A stretch of 10,574 nt of DNA from an uncultured Clostridia bacterium (GCA_900313465.1 OMRU01000013.1:1-10574); one strand, 5' to 3'. Counted from the stretch's first letter, positions 1 through 7,104 are shown. The notes: generated by a model not told the origin, from the letters alone. Made by a program: numbers and translations.

Positions 1-919
1 CAAAAACCGCAAATGGTCTCAGGCCATGATTTCTCTTTCTGAATTGGATGAAAGTGTCATGCCAGAGATTGTGGAGGCTGGTTCTGATTTAGGTAGTATC
101 TGTCCAGATATCGCTTCGATCTGCAATATCTCCCACAAGTGTCATATCTATCAGGGTGCTGCCGATAACGCTGCTGGTGCTATCGGTAATGGTGTCATTG
201 AGGATAATGAATGCAATATCTCTTTGGGTACCTCTGGTACGATTTTCATTGCTACGGATAAATTTGTCTATCCTGAAAATGGTGCGATTCACTCTTTCTC
301 TTCGGCCACTGGTTCAAATTGTCTTTTAGCCTGTATGCTCTCGGCTGCTTCCAGTCTGAAGTGGTTTAATGATTCTATTTTAAAAGAGAGCGACTATAAC
401 GCAGATCAGAAGCTGATCAGAGAAGATATGTTAGGCAATAACGAAGTCTTCTTCTTACCATATCTGATGGGTGAAAGAAGTCCAATCAATGATGCCAATA
501 GTAGAGGCGTCTTCTTCGGCTTGTCGTTAGATACCAAGAGAGAAGATATGACTCAGGCGATTTTAGAAGGTGTTGCCTTTGCCTTACGCGATTCTTTTGA
601 AGCCATCAAGAACATGGGTGTCAAGATCACGGGTTCTTATATCACCGGCGGTGGAGCCAAGTCTCCTTTATGGAGAGAAATTCTCGCTTCTGTTTTGAAT
701 ATCCCGCTTTATGGTATTGCCGATAGTTATGGTTCTAGTTATGGTATGGCTCTCTTATGCCTTGTCGGGCAGGGTTGTTTTTCTTCTCTTAAGGAAGCCA
801 AGGATCAGCTGATCAAGGTTACCAGCGTGACCAAGCCAAATGAAAAACTGGTACCTCTTTATGAAAAGAAATACCAGAAGTTTGCGACTCTTTATCCAGG
901 AATGAAGAACCTTTTCTAA
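1..919 (+). CDS. xylB: Xylulokinase-like FGGY carbohydrate kinase, C-terminal part (5' end cut by window edge)
   Basis: The reading frame is open from base 2 and runs through the first in-window ATG (base 26) without a stop, so the gene begins to the left and that ATG is internal. Visible are the FGGY-family phosphate and sugar-binding segments: GAADNAAGAIGNG, whose Asp is the usual catalytic base; the ATP-domain SLGTSGTIF; FLPYLMGERSP; and the adenosine-binding TGGGAKSPLWREI near the end. These match xylulokinase best among FGGY kinases, which phosphorylate D-xylulose to D-xylulose 5-phosphate in the cytoplasm. The substrate could instead be another ketopentose, since the neighbouring isomerase is of the L-fucose type. 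The stop TAA (917-919) overlaps the stop of the convergent araC-type gene. The usual EGPAYGAA-like segment reads YGSSYGMALL here. The family assignment is firm; the exact sugar is inference. Confidence 0.88.
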   Translation, partial: KNRKWSQAMISLSELDESVMPEIVEAGSDLGSICPDIASICNISHKCHIYQGAADNAAGAIGNGVIEDNECNISLGTSGTIFIATDKFVYPENGAIHSFSSATGSNCLLACMLSAASSLKWFNDSILKESDYNADQKLIREDMLGNNEVFFLPYLMGERSPINDANSRGVFFGLSLDTKREDMTQAILEGVAFALRDSFEAIKNMGVKITGSYITGGGAKSPLWREILASVLNIPLYGIADSYGSSYGMALLCLVGQGCFSSLKEAKDQLIKVTSVTKPNEKLVPLYEKKYQKFATLYPGMKNLF

Positions 920-1764
920 CCTCTTAACGAGGTTTGGAACTTCTTTGGCGTCATGCCTGTTTCCTTCTTGAAGATGACGATAAAGTAGGAATAATCATCA
1001 AATCCGACATCGCTGGCGATGGCTGAGATTTTGATGTTCTTGTTTTCTCTGATCATGTCCATGGCTTTGTGGACACGTAGTTTTCTGATGTGTTCGGCTA
1101 AACCTTCTCCATACAGTTCATTGGTAAGCTGATAGAGGTAAGTTTTACCGACACCAAATTCATCGCACAACACCTTGCTGGACAAGTCTTCAGAGAGGTG
1201 TTCTTTGATGTATTTATCAATTTTTGAGGATAAATCCTCATATTTGAGATAGGCCATACGATTGGAGATGAAATAGCTGGCGGTTTCTTGTAATAATCTG
1301 GCAGCTGCTTTGAGGTATTCACTGTCGAAAAGGGGAACCTTCTTGACGAGTTCCGCCTCGACTTTTGTGTCGTAGGCGTTGAGATATAAGTTAGTGCGGC
1401 TTAGTATTTCTTTCAAGGCTTCCTCGTGAGAAGCGTAGTTGAAGATATGGGAGAAGAATAAGAAGCCGATGACTTTTTCGCCTAACAAAAGCGGTGAGAT
1501 GATTTCTGTGATACCAGCATGACAGGTGTAGATATATGGCTCTGACATCTTTGAGGCCTGAACCATGTGAGCTCTATCGCAAAGATAGCATTGATGGTCA
1601 AAATCTTTGTTTCCTCTTAAGTATTCGCAGATTTCCGCCTTGCGGTCTGGATAGGAGAGAATTTCGTTATATTCGGCATCAAAAATGGTGATTCTGATTT
1701 TGGTCAGAATGTAGAAGTCATGGATAACATTGAGTAGTTCTTCTTTGTTGAAATAGGATTCCAT
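916..1764 (-). CDS. AraC-family transcriptional regulator with N-terminal PocR sensor domain
   Basis: The protein has 282 residues from ATG 1764. Residues 1 to about 160 resemble the PocR ligand-binding domain: it opens MESYFNKEELLNVIHDFY, and has four cysteines at 46, 59, 62 and 81 (CX12CX2CX18C), the last in YTCHAG. PocR domains are known as sensors of small molecules. The cysteines might bind a metal or cluster, which is inference. Residues about 185-282 hold the two AraC helix-turn-helix units (VLCDEFGVGKTYLYQL and ISAIASDVGFDDYSYF), ending with the typical ETGMTPKKFQ. The frame also allows TTG 1800, with an in-frame TGA just above it, but the PocR domain starts naturally at ATG 1764. The gene is divergent from the DUF4867/isomerase/GH43 operon and convergent with xylB, so it probably controls both by sensing the sugar or a product. 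No good Shine-Dalgarno precedes ATG 1764. Confidence 0.88.
   Translation of the reverse strand: MESYFNKEELLNVIHDFYILTKIRITIFDAEYNEILSYPDRKAEICEYLRGNKDFDHQCYLCDRAHMVQASKMSEPYIYTCHAGITEIISPLLLGEKVIGFLFFSHIFNYASHEEALKEILSRTNLYLNAYDTKVEAELVKKVPLFDSEYLKAAARLLQETASYFISNRMAYLKYEDLSSKIDKYIKEHLSEDLSSKVLCDEFGVGKTYLYQLTNELYGEGLAEHIRKLRVHKAMDMIRENKNIKISAIASDVGFDDYSYFIVIFKKETGMTPKKFQTSLRG
918..934. terminator. Weak hairpin at the xylB/araC convergent stops
   Basis: AACCTC (918-923) and GAGGTT (929-934) form a perfect 6-bp stem with a 5-nt loop exactly at the end of xylB. It also encodes the last residues of the opposing regulator. Only TTT follows on the plus strand and no T-run follows on the minus strand, so as an intrinsic terminator it is weak. 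It is the only candidate between these two convergent genes. Confidence 0.35.
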
Positions 1765-1771
1765 ACCTAAA

Positions 1772-1800
1772 ATTATATAAATGCTTGTGAACAAAAACAA
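1772..1800 (-). promoter_or_regulatory. Candidate sigmaA promoter of the PocR-AraC gene
   Basis: On the minus strand TTGTTT (1795-1800), a 17-bp spacer and a perfect TATAAT (1772-1777) lie directly upstream of ATG 1764. Initiation about 7 nt below the -10 box would fall at or next to the start codon, giving a leaderless or nearly leaderless mRNA. The region is AT-rich, so a chance match is possible. Confidence 0.45.
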
Positions 1801-1824
1801 TATTTTTCAAAACAAATGCAGCAG

Positions 1825-1852
1825 TAAATATTTATTAAATATTCTAAAATAT
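1825..1852 (+). promoter_or_regulatory. Phased TAAATATT repeats in the divergent regulator/operon intergenic region
   Basis: TAAATATT occurs at 1825-1832 and again at 1836-1843, 11 bp apart (one helical turn). A related TAAAATAT follows at 1845-1852. The cluster lies between the divergent araC-type gene and the operon it probably controls, where AraC half-sites would be expected. TAAAAT (1845-1850) could also be the operon's -10 box, though no convincing -35 lies 17 bp above it. AT-richness makes chance repeats plausible. Confidence 0.35.
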
Positions 1853-1863
1853 ATGTGCGAAAA

Positions 1864-1877
1864 TGTAAGCGGTTTAA
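1864..1877 (+). promoter_or_regulatory. cre (catabolite-responsive element) upstream of the sugar operon
   Basis: TGTAAGCGGTTTAA agrees with the CcpA consensus TGWAANCGNTNWCA at every constrained position except the C near the 3' end. It lies downstream of the likely -10 region and touches the ribosome-binding site AAGGAGAGGG (1876-1885) of the first gene. Bound CcpA would therefore block transcription, as expected for a pentose or oligosaccharide operon repressed on preferred sugars. Confidence 0.65.
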
Positions 1878-1889
1878 GGAGAGGGTTTT

Positions 1890-2528
1890 ATGATCATTCA
1901 TACCACAGATGAAAGCTTGTTTGCATCGTTTGGCCGTGTCATCAAAGGGTATGACACAAGCGAATTGCAAGAAGCACTTAAAGGCACAAGAGTTCCCGTT
2001 ACGGGCACAATATATGAGGCCAGTGACGAAAAGTTGGAAAAGTTAGAAATTGCTAAGCTGTTATCTTCTAACGTCTATGGCGGTATGCCGATTCAGTTAG
2101 GATACTGCAATGGCTACAACACCAAGCTGAATTGCCTGGAATATCATCGCGACAGCGAAATCAATTTTGCCAATGAGGACTTCATTCTCTTGCTAGGAAG
2201 CAGAAAAGATATCATCGATGGGGTGATTGATTCTTCTAAGGTTCAGGCTTTCTTAGTCAAGAAGAATACGCTTGTGGAAATCTATGCTTCCACTCTTCAT
2301 TATGCACCTTGCCAGAGTTCTCTTGATCAGCCATTCCAGGTCTTGGTCGTTCTTCCAAAAGGAACCAATGGACCAAAGCCAGAAATCACCGTTCATGACA
2401 AAGAGGATGAATATCTCTTTGCCTGCAACAAGTGGTTACTTGCTCATGAGGAGACTTCAGAAGCGAAAAATGGTGCTATGATCGCCATCAAGAATCGCAA
2501 CATCGATATCAAGGAAGATATTCAATAA
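1890..2528 (+). CDS. DUF4867-family cupin-like protein, first gene of the sugar operon
   Basis: The protein has 212 residues and starts at ATG 1890, 4 nt after the strong Shine-Dalgarno AAGGAGAGGG. I recognise it as a DUF4867-type protein, a small family of unknown function that I recall beside L-fucose-isomerase-like genes in Bacillota. Visible cupin-like elements are GGMPIQLGYCNGYNTKLNCL followed by EYHRDSEINF (a His/Glu pair as in cupin metal sites), then VEIYASTLHYAPC and QPFQVLVVLPKG. It has no signal peptide or membrane segment and is probably cytoplasmic. A cupin in this place could be a sugar mutarotase, an isomerase helper, or an enzyme on a sugar acid or ureide-like substrate; none is shown. 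The isomerase gene follows 17 bp after its stop, so the two are almost certainly co-transcribed. Confidence 0.75.
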   Translation: MIIHTTDESLFASFGRVIKGYDTSELQEALKGTRVPVTGTIYEASDEKLEKLEIAKLLSSNVYGGMPIQLGYCNGYNTKLNCLEYHRDSEINFANEDFILLLGSRKDIIDGVIDSSKVQAFLVKKNTLVEIYASTLHYAPCQSSLDQPFQVLVVLPKGTNGPKPEITVHDKEDEYLFACNKWLLAHEETSEAKNGAMIAIKNRNIDIKEDIQ

Positions 2529-2545
2529 AAAGGGAGGTAGTGATT

Positions 2546-4018
2546 ATGAATAACATGCCAGAAGTCAAATTAGGTATTATTGCGTCTAGCCGTTCTTGTT
2601 TCCCATCTTCATTAAGTGAAAGAAGAAGAGAAGCCATTGTCAAAGAGTTTGGTGATGGTATCTATAACTGTAAGACTCTTGTCATCAATGAAAATGATGC
2701 CTTAAAGGCGATTGAGGAAGTCAAGGCCAATGGTGTCAACGCTCTTGTCGTTTTCTTAGGCAACTTCGGTCCTGAAACACCAGAAACCATTCTTGCTGAT
2801 AAATTCGATGGTCCAAAGATGTATATCGCTGCTAGCGAAGATGGCGACCTCATCGATGGCAGAGGCGATGCCTATTGTGGTTTATTAAACGCTTCTTACA
2901 ACTTACAGCTCAGACATCAGAAAGTCTATATTCCAGAAAATCCAGTCGGCACTGCCAAGGAATTGGCTGTCGAAATTGAAAAGTTCATTCCGATTGCCAG
3001 AACTATCTTAGGCTTAAAGGATCTCAAGATCATCGCCTTTGGCCCACGTCCTGATGACTTCTTAGCCTGCAATGCTCCAATCAAGGCTTTATATGACCTT
3101 GGTGTGGCTGTGGAAGAGAATTCCGAATTGGATCTTCTTGTCGCTTATAACAAGCACGCCAACGATCCAAGAATTCCAGCCAAGATGAAGGAGATGAATG
3201 ATGAACTTGGTTCTCATAATCCATATGCTGGTGTCCTTCCACGTCTTGCTCAGTATGAACTCACCTTGGAAGATTGGATGGAAGAACATAAAGGCACGAG
3301 AAAATATGTCGCCTTTGCCAACAAGTGCTGGCCAGCCTTCCAGACTGAATTCAAGTTTGTTCCTTGCTATGTCAACTCCAGACTTACCGCTCGCGGTATT
3401 CCTGTTGCCTGTGAAGTCGATATCTATGGTTGCTTGAGCGAATATATCGGTCAGTGCATCTCTGGAAAGATTACCACTTTACTTGATATCAACAACACCG
3501 TTCCAGAAAATATCTACAATGATGCCATCAAGGGCGTTTATAATTATCGTATCCATGAAACCTTCATGGGCTTCCATTGTGGTAACACCGCCTCCTGCTT
3601 GCTTAACAATCCACATATGGGCTTCCAGAGAATCATGAAGAGAGACTTGGAACCAGAACTTCCAGAACCAGATATCACTCGTGGTACCATGGAAGGTAAC
3701 ATCAAGGCTAGCGATATCACCTTCTTCCGTCTGCAGTCCACTGCCGGCACTGCCTTGAAAGCTTATGTCGCTCAGGGTGAAACCCTTGATATCGATTGCA
3801 AGTCCTTCGGTTCTATTGGTACCTTTGCCATTCACGACATGGAAAGATTCTATCGTTATGTCTTACTTGAGAAAGCTTTCCCACATCATGGTGCTGTCAT
3901 GTTTGGTCACTATGGTCAGGCCTTCTTTGAAGTCATGAGACTTCTCGGTGTCGAAGACGTCTCCTACAATCAGCCAGCTAATGTTCCTTATCCAAAGGAA
4001 AATCCATTCAAAAACTAA
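2546..4018 (+). CDS. L-fucose/L-arabinose isomerase family protein
   Basis: The protein has 490 residues from ATG 2546, which lies 5 nt after AGGGAGGTAG. A GTG at 2540 in the same frame touches that ribosome-binding site and is too close to be the start. The family, related to FucI, is known for Mn-dependent aldose-ketose isomerases. The N-terminal half has the Rossmann-like layout (VKLGIIASSRSCFP, ALVVFLGNFGPETPE, MYIAASEDGD). The C-terminal half carries CEVDIYG (E290, D292) and a late HHG (H447-H448), the likely equivalents of FucI's metal-binding Glu, Asp and His. It probably converts an aldose (L-arabinose, D-arabinose or L-fucose) to its ketose; which one cannot be read from sequence. 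It is shorter than classical FucI (about 590 residues), so it belongs to a divergent branch. It sits between DUF4867 and GH43, with FGGY kinase nearby. Confidence 0.85.
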   Translation: MNNMPEVKLGIIASSRSCFPSSLSERRREAIVKEFGDGIYNCKTLVINENDALKAIEEVKANGVNALVVFLGNFGPETPETILADKFDGPKMYIAASEDGDLIDGRGDAYCGLLNASYNLQLRHQKVYIPENPVGTAKELAVEIEKFIPIARTILGLKDLKIIAFGPRPDDFLACNAPIKALYDLGVAVEENSELDLLVAYNKHANDPRIPAKMKEMNDELGSHNPYAGVLPRLAQYELTLEDWMEEHKGTRKYVAFANKCWPAFQTEFKFVPCYVNSRLTARGIPVACEVDIYGCLSEYIGQCISGKITTLLDINNTVPENIYNDAIKGVYNYRIHETFMGFHCGNTASCLLNNPHMGFQRIMKRDLEPELPEPDITRGTMEGNIKASDITFFRLQSTAGTALKAYVAQGETLDIDCKSFGSIGTFAIHDMERFYRYVLLEKAFPHHGAVMFGHYGQAFFEVMRLLGVEDVSYNQPANVPYPKENPFKN

Positions 4019-4038
4019 TCATATAGGGAGGTAGAAGA

Positions 4039-5478
4039 ATGAAAAAGCAAGTTTACAATCCATATTTACCTCTTTATGAATATACTCCAGATTGCGAACC
4101 TCATGTCTTTGATGGTCGTGTCTATGTCTATGGTAGCCACGATCAGTATGGTGCCTTCCAGTTCTGTCATAACTCTTATGTCACCTGGTCTGCTCCTCTT
4201 GATGATTTAAGCGATTGGAGATATGAAGGTGTCATTTTAAACAGAACAGAAGATCCAGATAACGAAAAAGGTAAGATGGATCTTTATGCTCCTGATGCTA
4301 CCAAGGGACCTGATGGCCGCTATTACATCTATTATGCCTACGATTGGTTAGGTAAGATTGGTGTGGCTGTCTCTGATTCTCCATGTGGTGAATTCAAGTT
4401 CTTAGGCTATGTGCATTATCAGGATGGCACACCTTTAGGCCGTAAGAAAAGTGATGCCTTCCAGTTTGACCCAGGTGTCTTGACCGATGAAGATGGTAGA
4501 GTTTATCTCTATTCCGGCTTTGGTGCCATCAGCTGGTTCCCACAGATTCGTCACGGCAAGCCAGAAGGTGGCTTCGTCATGGAATTAGAAAACGACATGC
4601 TCACCATCAAGACTGGTCCAGTCAAGATTGCTTCCACAGCCAAAGAAGAAGTCAATATGAATGGCGCTCCAAAGGAACATGCTTTCTTTGAAGCGAGTTC
4701 CATTCGTAGAATTGGCGACAAGTATTATTTCGTCTATTCCACATTGAATGGTCATGAACTTGCCTACATGACCAGCTCTTCTCCAATGGGTCCATTCAAA
4801 TATGGTGGTGTCATCATCTCCAATGGTGATGTCGGCTTAAATGGCAGAAAGAAAGAAGATGCTTGCTACCCACTTGGTAACAACCATGGCGGTATGGTCA
4901 AGGTCAATGATAAGTGGTATATCTTCTATCATAGACATACCAACTTCACCAATACGGATAGACAGGACTGCGCTGAAGAAATCACCATCTTAGAAGATGG
5001 TTCTATTCCACAGGTCGAAATGACTTCCTGCGGTTTGAATGGTAAACCTCTTGTTGGTCATGAGACTTATCCAGCCAGTATCTGCTGTTGTTTGAAACCA
5101 AAGGAAGGCAATGTCTTCTATCCATTCTTCAAGCTTCCACATCAGAAAGGTAAACTCTATATCACTCAATCCGGTCAGGATTCCGACACGGTGGAAAGTC
5201 AGTATATCCACAATGTTCAGGATGGTTCCTTAATCGGTTATAAGTATTTCGATTTATCTACTTCCTCTAAGGCTATCTTGAAAGTCAAAGGTAAGTTTAA
5301 TGGTGACGTCTCTATTCGCTTTGCTGAAAATGGCAAGAACGAATATATCTCCAGATTGGAATTGAATGGTGAAAAAGAAATTGAAATCAAGTTCAATTCC
5401 AGAAGTCAGAAGGAAGCCTTATACTTCTACTTTGAAGGTAAAGGCAAATTCGATTTCTACACCTTAACATTAGATTAA
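4039..5478 (+). CDS. Glycoside hydrolase family 43 protein, apparently cytoplasmic
   Basis: The protein has 479 residues with ATG 4039 four nt after AGGGAGGTAG, the same ribosome-binding motif used by the gene before it. It has a GH43 five-bladed propeller with the expected catalytic triad: D18 in PDCEPHVFDGRVYVYGSHD (general base), D144 in FDPGVLTDEDGRVYLYSG (pKa modulator) and E218 in FFEASSIRRIGDKYYFVYS (general acid). From about residue 350 a beta-rich C-terminal module resembles a CBM6-type or beta-sandwich accessory domain. Family members are mainly alpha-L-arabinofuranosidases and beta-xylosidases. There is no signal peptide, so it should act on imported oligosaccharides. The isomerase gene ends 20 bp upstream and a strong terminator follows, making this the last gene of the operon. 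No transporter is in the window. Confidence 0.88.
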   Translation: MKKQVYNPYLPLYEYTPDCEPHVFDGRVYVYGSHDQYGAFQFCHNSYVTWSAPLDDLSDWRYEGVILNRTEDPDNEKGKMDLYAPDATKGPDGRYYIYYAYDWLGKIGVAVSDSPCGEFKFLGYVHYQDGTPLGRKKSDAFQFDPGVLTDEDGRVYLYSGFGAISWFPQIRHGKPEGGFVMELENDMLTIKTGPVKIASTAKEEVNMNGAPKEHAFFEASSIRRIGDKYYFVYSTLNGHELAYMTSSSPMGPFKYGGVIISNGDVGLNGRKKEDACYPLGNNHGGMVKVNDKWYIFYHRHTNFTNTDRQDCAEEITILEDGSIPQVEMTSCGLNGKPLVGHETYPASICCCLKPKEGNVFYPFFKLPHQKGKLYITQSGQDSDTVESQYIHNVQDGSLIGYKYFDLSTSSKAILKVKGKFNGDVSIRFAENGKNEYISRLELNGEKEIEIKFNSRSQKEALYFYFEGKGKFDFYTLTLD

Positions 5479-5482
5479 TGAT

Positions 5483-5513
5483 AAAATCCCAGGCTTTATC
5501 GGCCTGGGATTTT
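5483..5513. terminator. Bidirectional intrinsic terminator between GH43 and rluB
   Basis: A perfect 12-bp stem, AAAATCCCAGGC (5483-5494) with GCCTGGGATTTT (5502-5513), has a 7-nt loop. The terminal A/T blocks supply a U-tract on either strand. It serves both convergent genes: it starts 4 nt after the GH43 stop and ends 3 nt before the rluB stop. Confidence 0.92.
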
Positions 5514-5516
5514 AAC

Positions 5517-6305
5517 TTACTGTTCTTCCTCTTCGTCATCCATCATATAGGTGTTATTGGCTTTACGCTCATAACACTCTTTTTTCATCTTCTGGATGAT
5601 TTTTTCATCAATCGGGGCAAACTGACCTTCTGGGATTCTTCCTAACTTGATGTCGCCAATACGGATACGCATCAAGATCTTGACTGGATGATCAAGGGTA
5701 TCCATCATATGACGGATTTCTCTCTTTTTACCTTCATGAAGGATGATATCAAATAAGACGGAATTCTCATCATGCTTCAAGACTCTGGCTTTACATGGGG
5801 CGGCTGTATAGGCTTCCTTCATGACATATAAACCTTTGGCTAGACGGTCGACTTCGTCACCTTTAAGTGGGTTTTTGACTTTGACCATATATTCTTTTTC
5901 TGGGGAACTGGATGGATGGGTGACAAGGTTAGCAAATTCACCATCGTTGGTCATGATCAGTAGACCGGTGGAATTGTGGTCTAGTCTACCGACAGGAAAG
6001 ACTCTGCCATACTCTTTTGGTATGAAGTCGACGACTGTTTTTCTTCCCTGAGGATCACTGGCGGTGGAGACAACATCATATGGCTTATTAAAAGCGAGAT
6101 AAACAAGCTTTTTAGGGGCTTCATTTCCTTGGTTGACTATTTCATCGTCAAAGGCGATTTCATCCTCTAAAGAGCATTTAAAGCCTAACTCGGAGACGAT
6201 CTGACCGTTGACTTTAATTCTGCCTTCCTGGATATACTGTTCAGCCTTGCGTCTGGAGCAGACGCCGAGCTGTGATAAGATTTTTTGTATTCGTTCTTGT
6301 TCCAT
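5517..6305 (-). CDS. rluB: 23S rRNA pseudouridine synthase, RluB/RsuA family
   Basis: The protein has 262 residues. An S4 RNA-binding domain occupies about residues 3-60 (RIQKILSQLGVCSRRKAE, then GRIKVNGQIV). The RsuA-type catalytic domain carries KLVYLAFNKPYDVVST and the signature GRLDHNSTGLLIMTNDGE, where D109 is the nucleophile, and ends with the conserved EGKKREIRHMM. Family members convert a uridine of 23S rRNA near the peptidyl-transferase centre to pseudouridine; RluB is the usual version in Bacillota. An acidic tail (DDEEEEQ) follows the domain. ATG 6305 fits the S4 start, although the sequence upstream offers only a weak AGAAAG as ribosome-binding site. The gene is divergent from the editing-protein gene and is probably transcribed alone. 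Confidence 0.92.
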   Translation of the reverse strand: MEQERIQKILSQLGVCSRRKAEQYIQEGRIKVNGQIVSELGFKCSLEDEIAFDDEIVNQGNEAPKKLVYLAFNKPYDVVSTASDPQGRKTVVDFIPKEYGRVFPVGRLDHNSTGLLIMTNDGEFANLVTHPSSSPEKEYMVKVKNPLKGDEVDRLAKGLYVMKEAYTAAPCKARVLKHDENSVLFDIILHEGKKREIRHMMDTLDHPVKILMRIRIGDIKLGRIPEGQFAPIDEKIIQKMKKECYERKANNTYMMDDEEEEQ

Positions 6306-6368
6306 AATGTATGCTTTCTTTTTAAAATATTTGGCGTATCTATTTTATAACAAGTGGAGGTTCTTTTT

Positions 6369-6917
6369 ATGAATTTTGTTTTGGAAGAGGGAAAACCTAT
6401 AGATGTTTCTACTAGAGATGATAATGAGGTTGGGGTTTACCAGGCTTTAGATTTATTAGGTATCTCTTATTTAAGAGTGGATCACTCCCCATTAGTCAGC
6501 ATGGAAGAATATCAGCTTGTTGAGGATAAACTTCAGGTAATGGTAGCTAAGAATCTCTTTTTATCCAATCGTCAGCAGACCAAGTTCTATCTTCTGTTGA
6601 TGCCTGGAGATAAGCCATTTAAGACAAAAGAAATCTCAAGCCAAATCAACAGTGCACGTTTATCGTTTGGTCAAGAGGAGCAACTTCTTTCTTATCTTCA
6701 TTGTTTTAAGGGGTCTACTAGTGTCTTTGGTCTTCTTTATGATAAAGATAATCAGGTTCAGTTGCTGATAGATGAAGATTTATTAAAAGAAGAATATCTA
6801 GGATTTCATCCTTGCATGAATACTTCCACCATCAAAATCAGAATGGCTGATTTATTAGAAAAGTTTCTTCCTTATATCAATCATGATTTCGTCAAAGTGA
6901 AATTGATTGGTGAATAA
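6369..6917 (+). CDS. Prolyl-tRNA trans-editing protein, ProX/PrdX (YbaK-like) family
   Basis: The protein has 182 residues from ATG 6369. A GTG at 6354 is in frame but is part of the Shine-Dalgarno GTGGAGG (6354-6360), so it is not the start. YbaK-fold features are YLRVDHSPL near residue 35, AKNLFLSNRQQTKFYLLLMP with the family's conserved catalytic lysine as K61, GDKPFKTKEI, GSTSVFGLLYD and FHPCMNTSTIKI. ProX/PrdX proteins hydrolyse Ala-tRNA(Pro) made in error by prolyl-tRNA synthetase, acting in trans in the cytoplasm. The usual GSVSPFGL box reads GSTSVFGL here. The gene stands alone between divergent rluB and a convergent tRNA and shares a hairpin terminator with that tRNA. Confidence 0.87.
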   Translation: MNFVLEEGKPIDVSTRDDNEVGVYQALDLLGISYLRVDHSPLVSMEEYQLVEDKLQVMVAKNLFLSNRQQTKFYLLLMPGDKPFKTKEISSQINSARLSFGQEEQLLSYLHCFKGSTSVFGLLYDKDNQVQLLIDEDLLKEEYLGFHPCMNTSTIKIRMADLLEKFLPYINHDFVKVKLIGE

Positions 6918-6947
6918 TCAGAAAAAAGAATTTTTATCAAAAAGAAA

Positions 6948-6974
6948 GAGGTTGCCTATGCAACCTCACTTTTT
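6948..6974. terminator. Bidirectional terminator between the editing-protein gene and tRNA(CAT)
   Basis: GAGGTTGC (6948-6955) and GCAACCTC (6960-6967) form an 8-bp stem with a CTAT loop. On the plus strand ACTTTTTCT follows. On the minus strand the same stem is followed by TTTCTTTTTG. It can therefore stop both the convergent protein gene and the tRNA transcript. Confidence 0.85.
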
Positions 6975-6979
6975 CTAGA

Positions 6980-7056
6980 TGGTGGAACAAGCAGGGCACG
7001 ATCCTGCAACCACTCGGTTATGGGCCGAGGGCTCTAACCAATTGAGCTATTGTTCC
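6980..7056 (-). tRNA. tRNA with anticodon CAT, probably tRNA-Ile2 (lysidine type), with unusual loop bases
   Basis: The gene is 77 nt including an encoded CCA. The acceptor GGAACAA/TTGTTCC, D-stem GCTC/GAGC, anticodon stem CTCGG/CCGAG and T-stem GCAGG/CCTGC are all fully paired. The anticodon loop is CCCATAA, giving CAT. A G1-C72 pair excludes initiator tRNA, and the CATAA loop end resembles tRNA-Ile2, whose C34 is changed to lysidine by TilS. An ordinary elongator tRNA-Met(CAT) lies at 9872-9947, which supports the Ile2 reading. Oddities: position 33 is C rather than the nearly universal U, and the T-loop is ATCGTGC, so positions 54 and 58 are A and U instead of U and A. G18, G19, U55 and C56 are normal, and A15-U48 can form the Levitt pair. 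The decoding assignment is inference. Confidence 0.85.
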
Positions 7057-7075
7057 ATTTGCTTGAGCAAGAAAA

Positions 7076-7104
7076 ATTGTACCGAATATACGCCAAAAAA
7101 TCAA
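7076..7104 (-). promoter_or_regulatory. Promoter of the tRNA(CAT) gene
   Basis: On the minus strand TTGATT (7099-7104), a 17-bp spacer and TACAAT (7076-7081) place initiation about 12 nt before the mature tRNA 5' end. The layout, TTGATTTTTT at the -35 and CTTGC four bases below the -10, is shared with the tRNA-Met promoter at 9970-9998. Confidence 0.75.

Noticed and set aside
2540..2545. GTG as start of the fucose-isomerase-like gene
   Set aside because: It lies two bases after the Shine-Dalgarno core; ATG 2546 has proper spacing and gives the natural N-terminus.
3479..3835. 118-residue ORF on the minus strand inside the isomerase gene
   Set aside because: It is a mirror of a strongly coding plus-strand gene, lacks a ribosome-binding site and shows no recognisable domain.
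6354..6368. GTG as start of the editing-protein gene
   Set aside because: The GTG is part of the GTGGAGG ribosome-binding site; ATG 6369 is correctly spaced.
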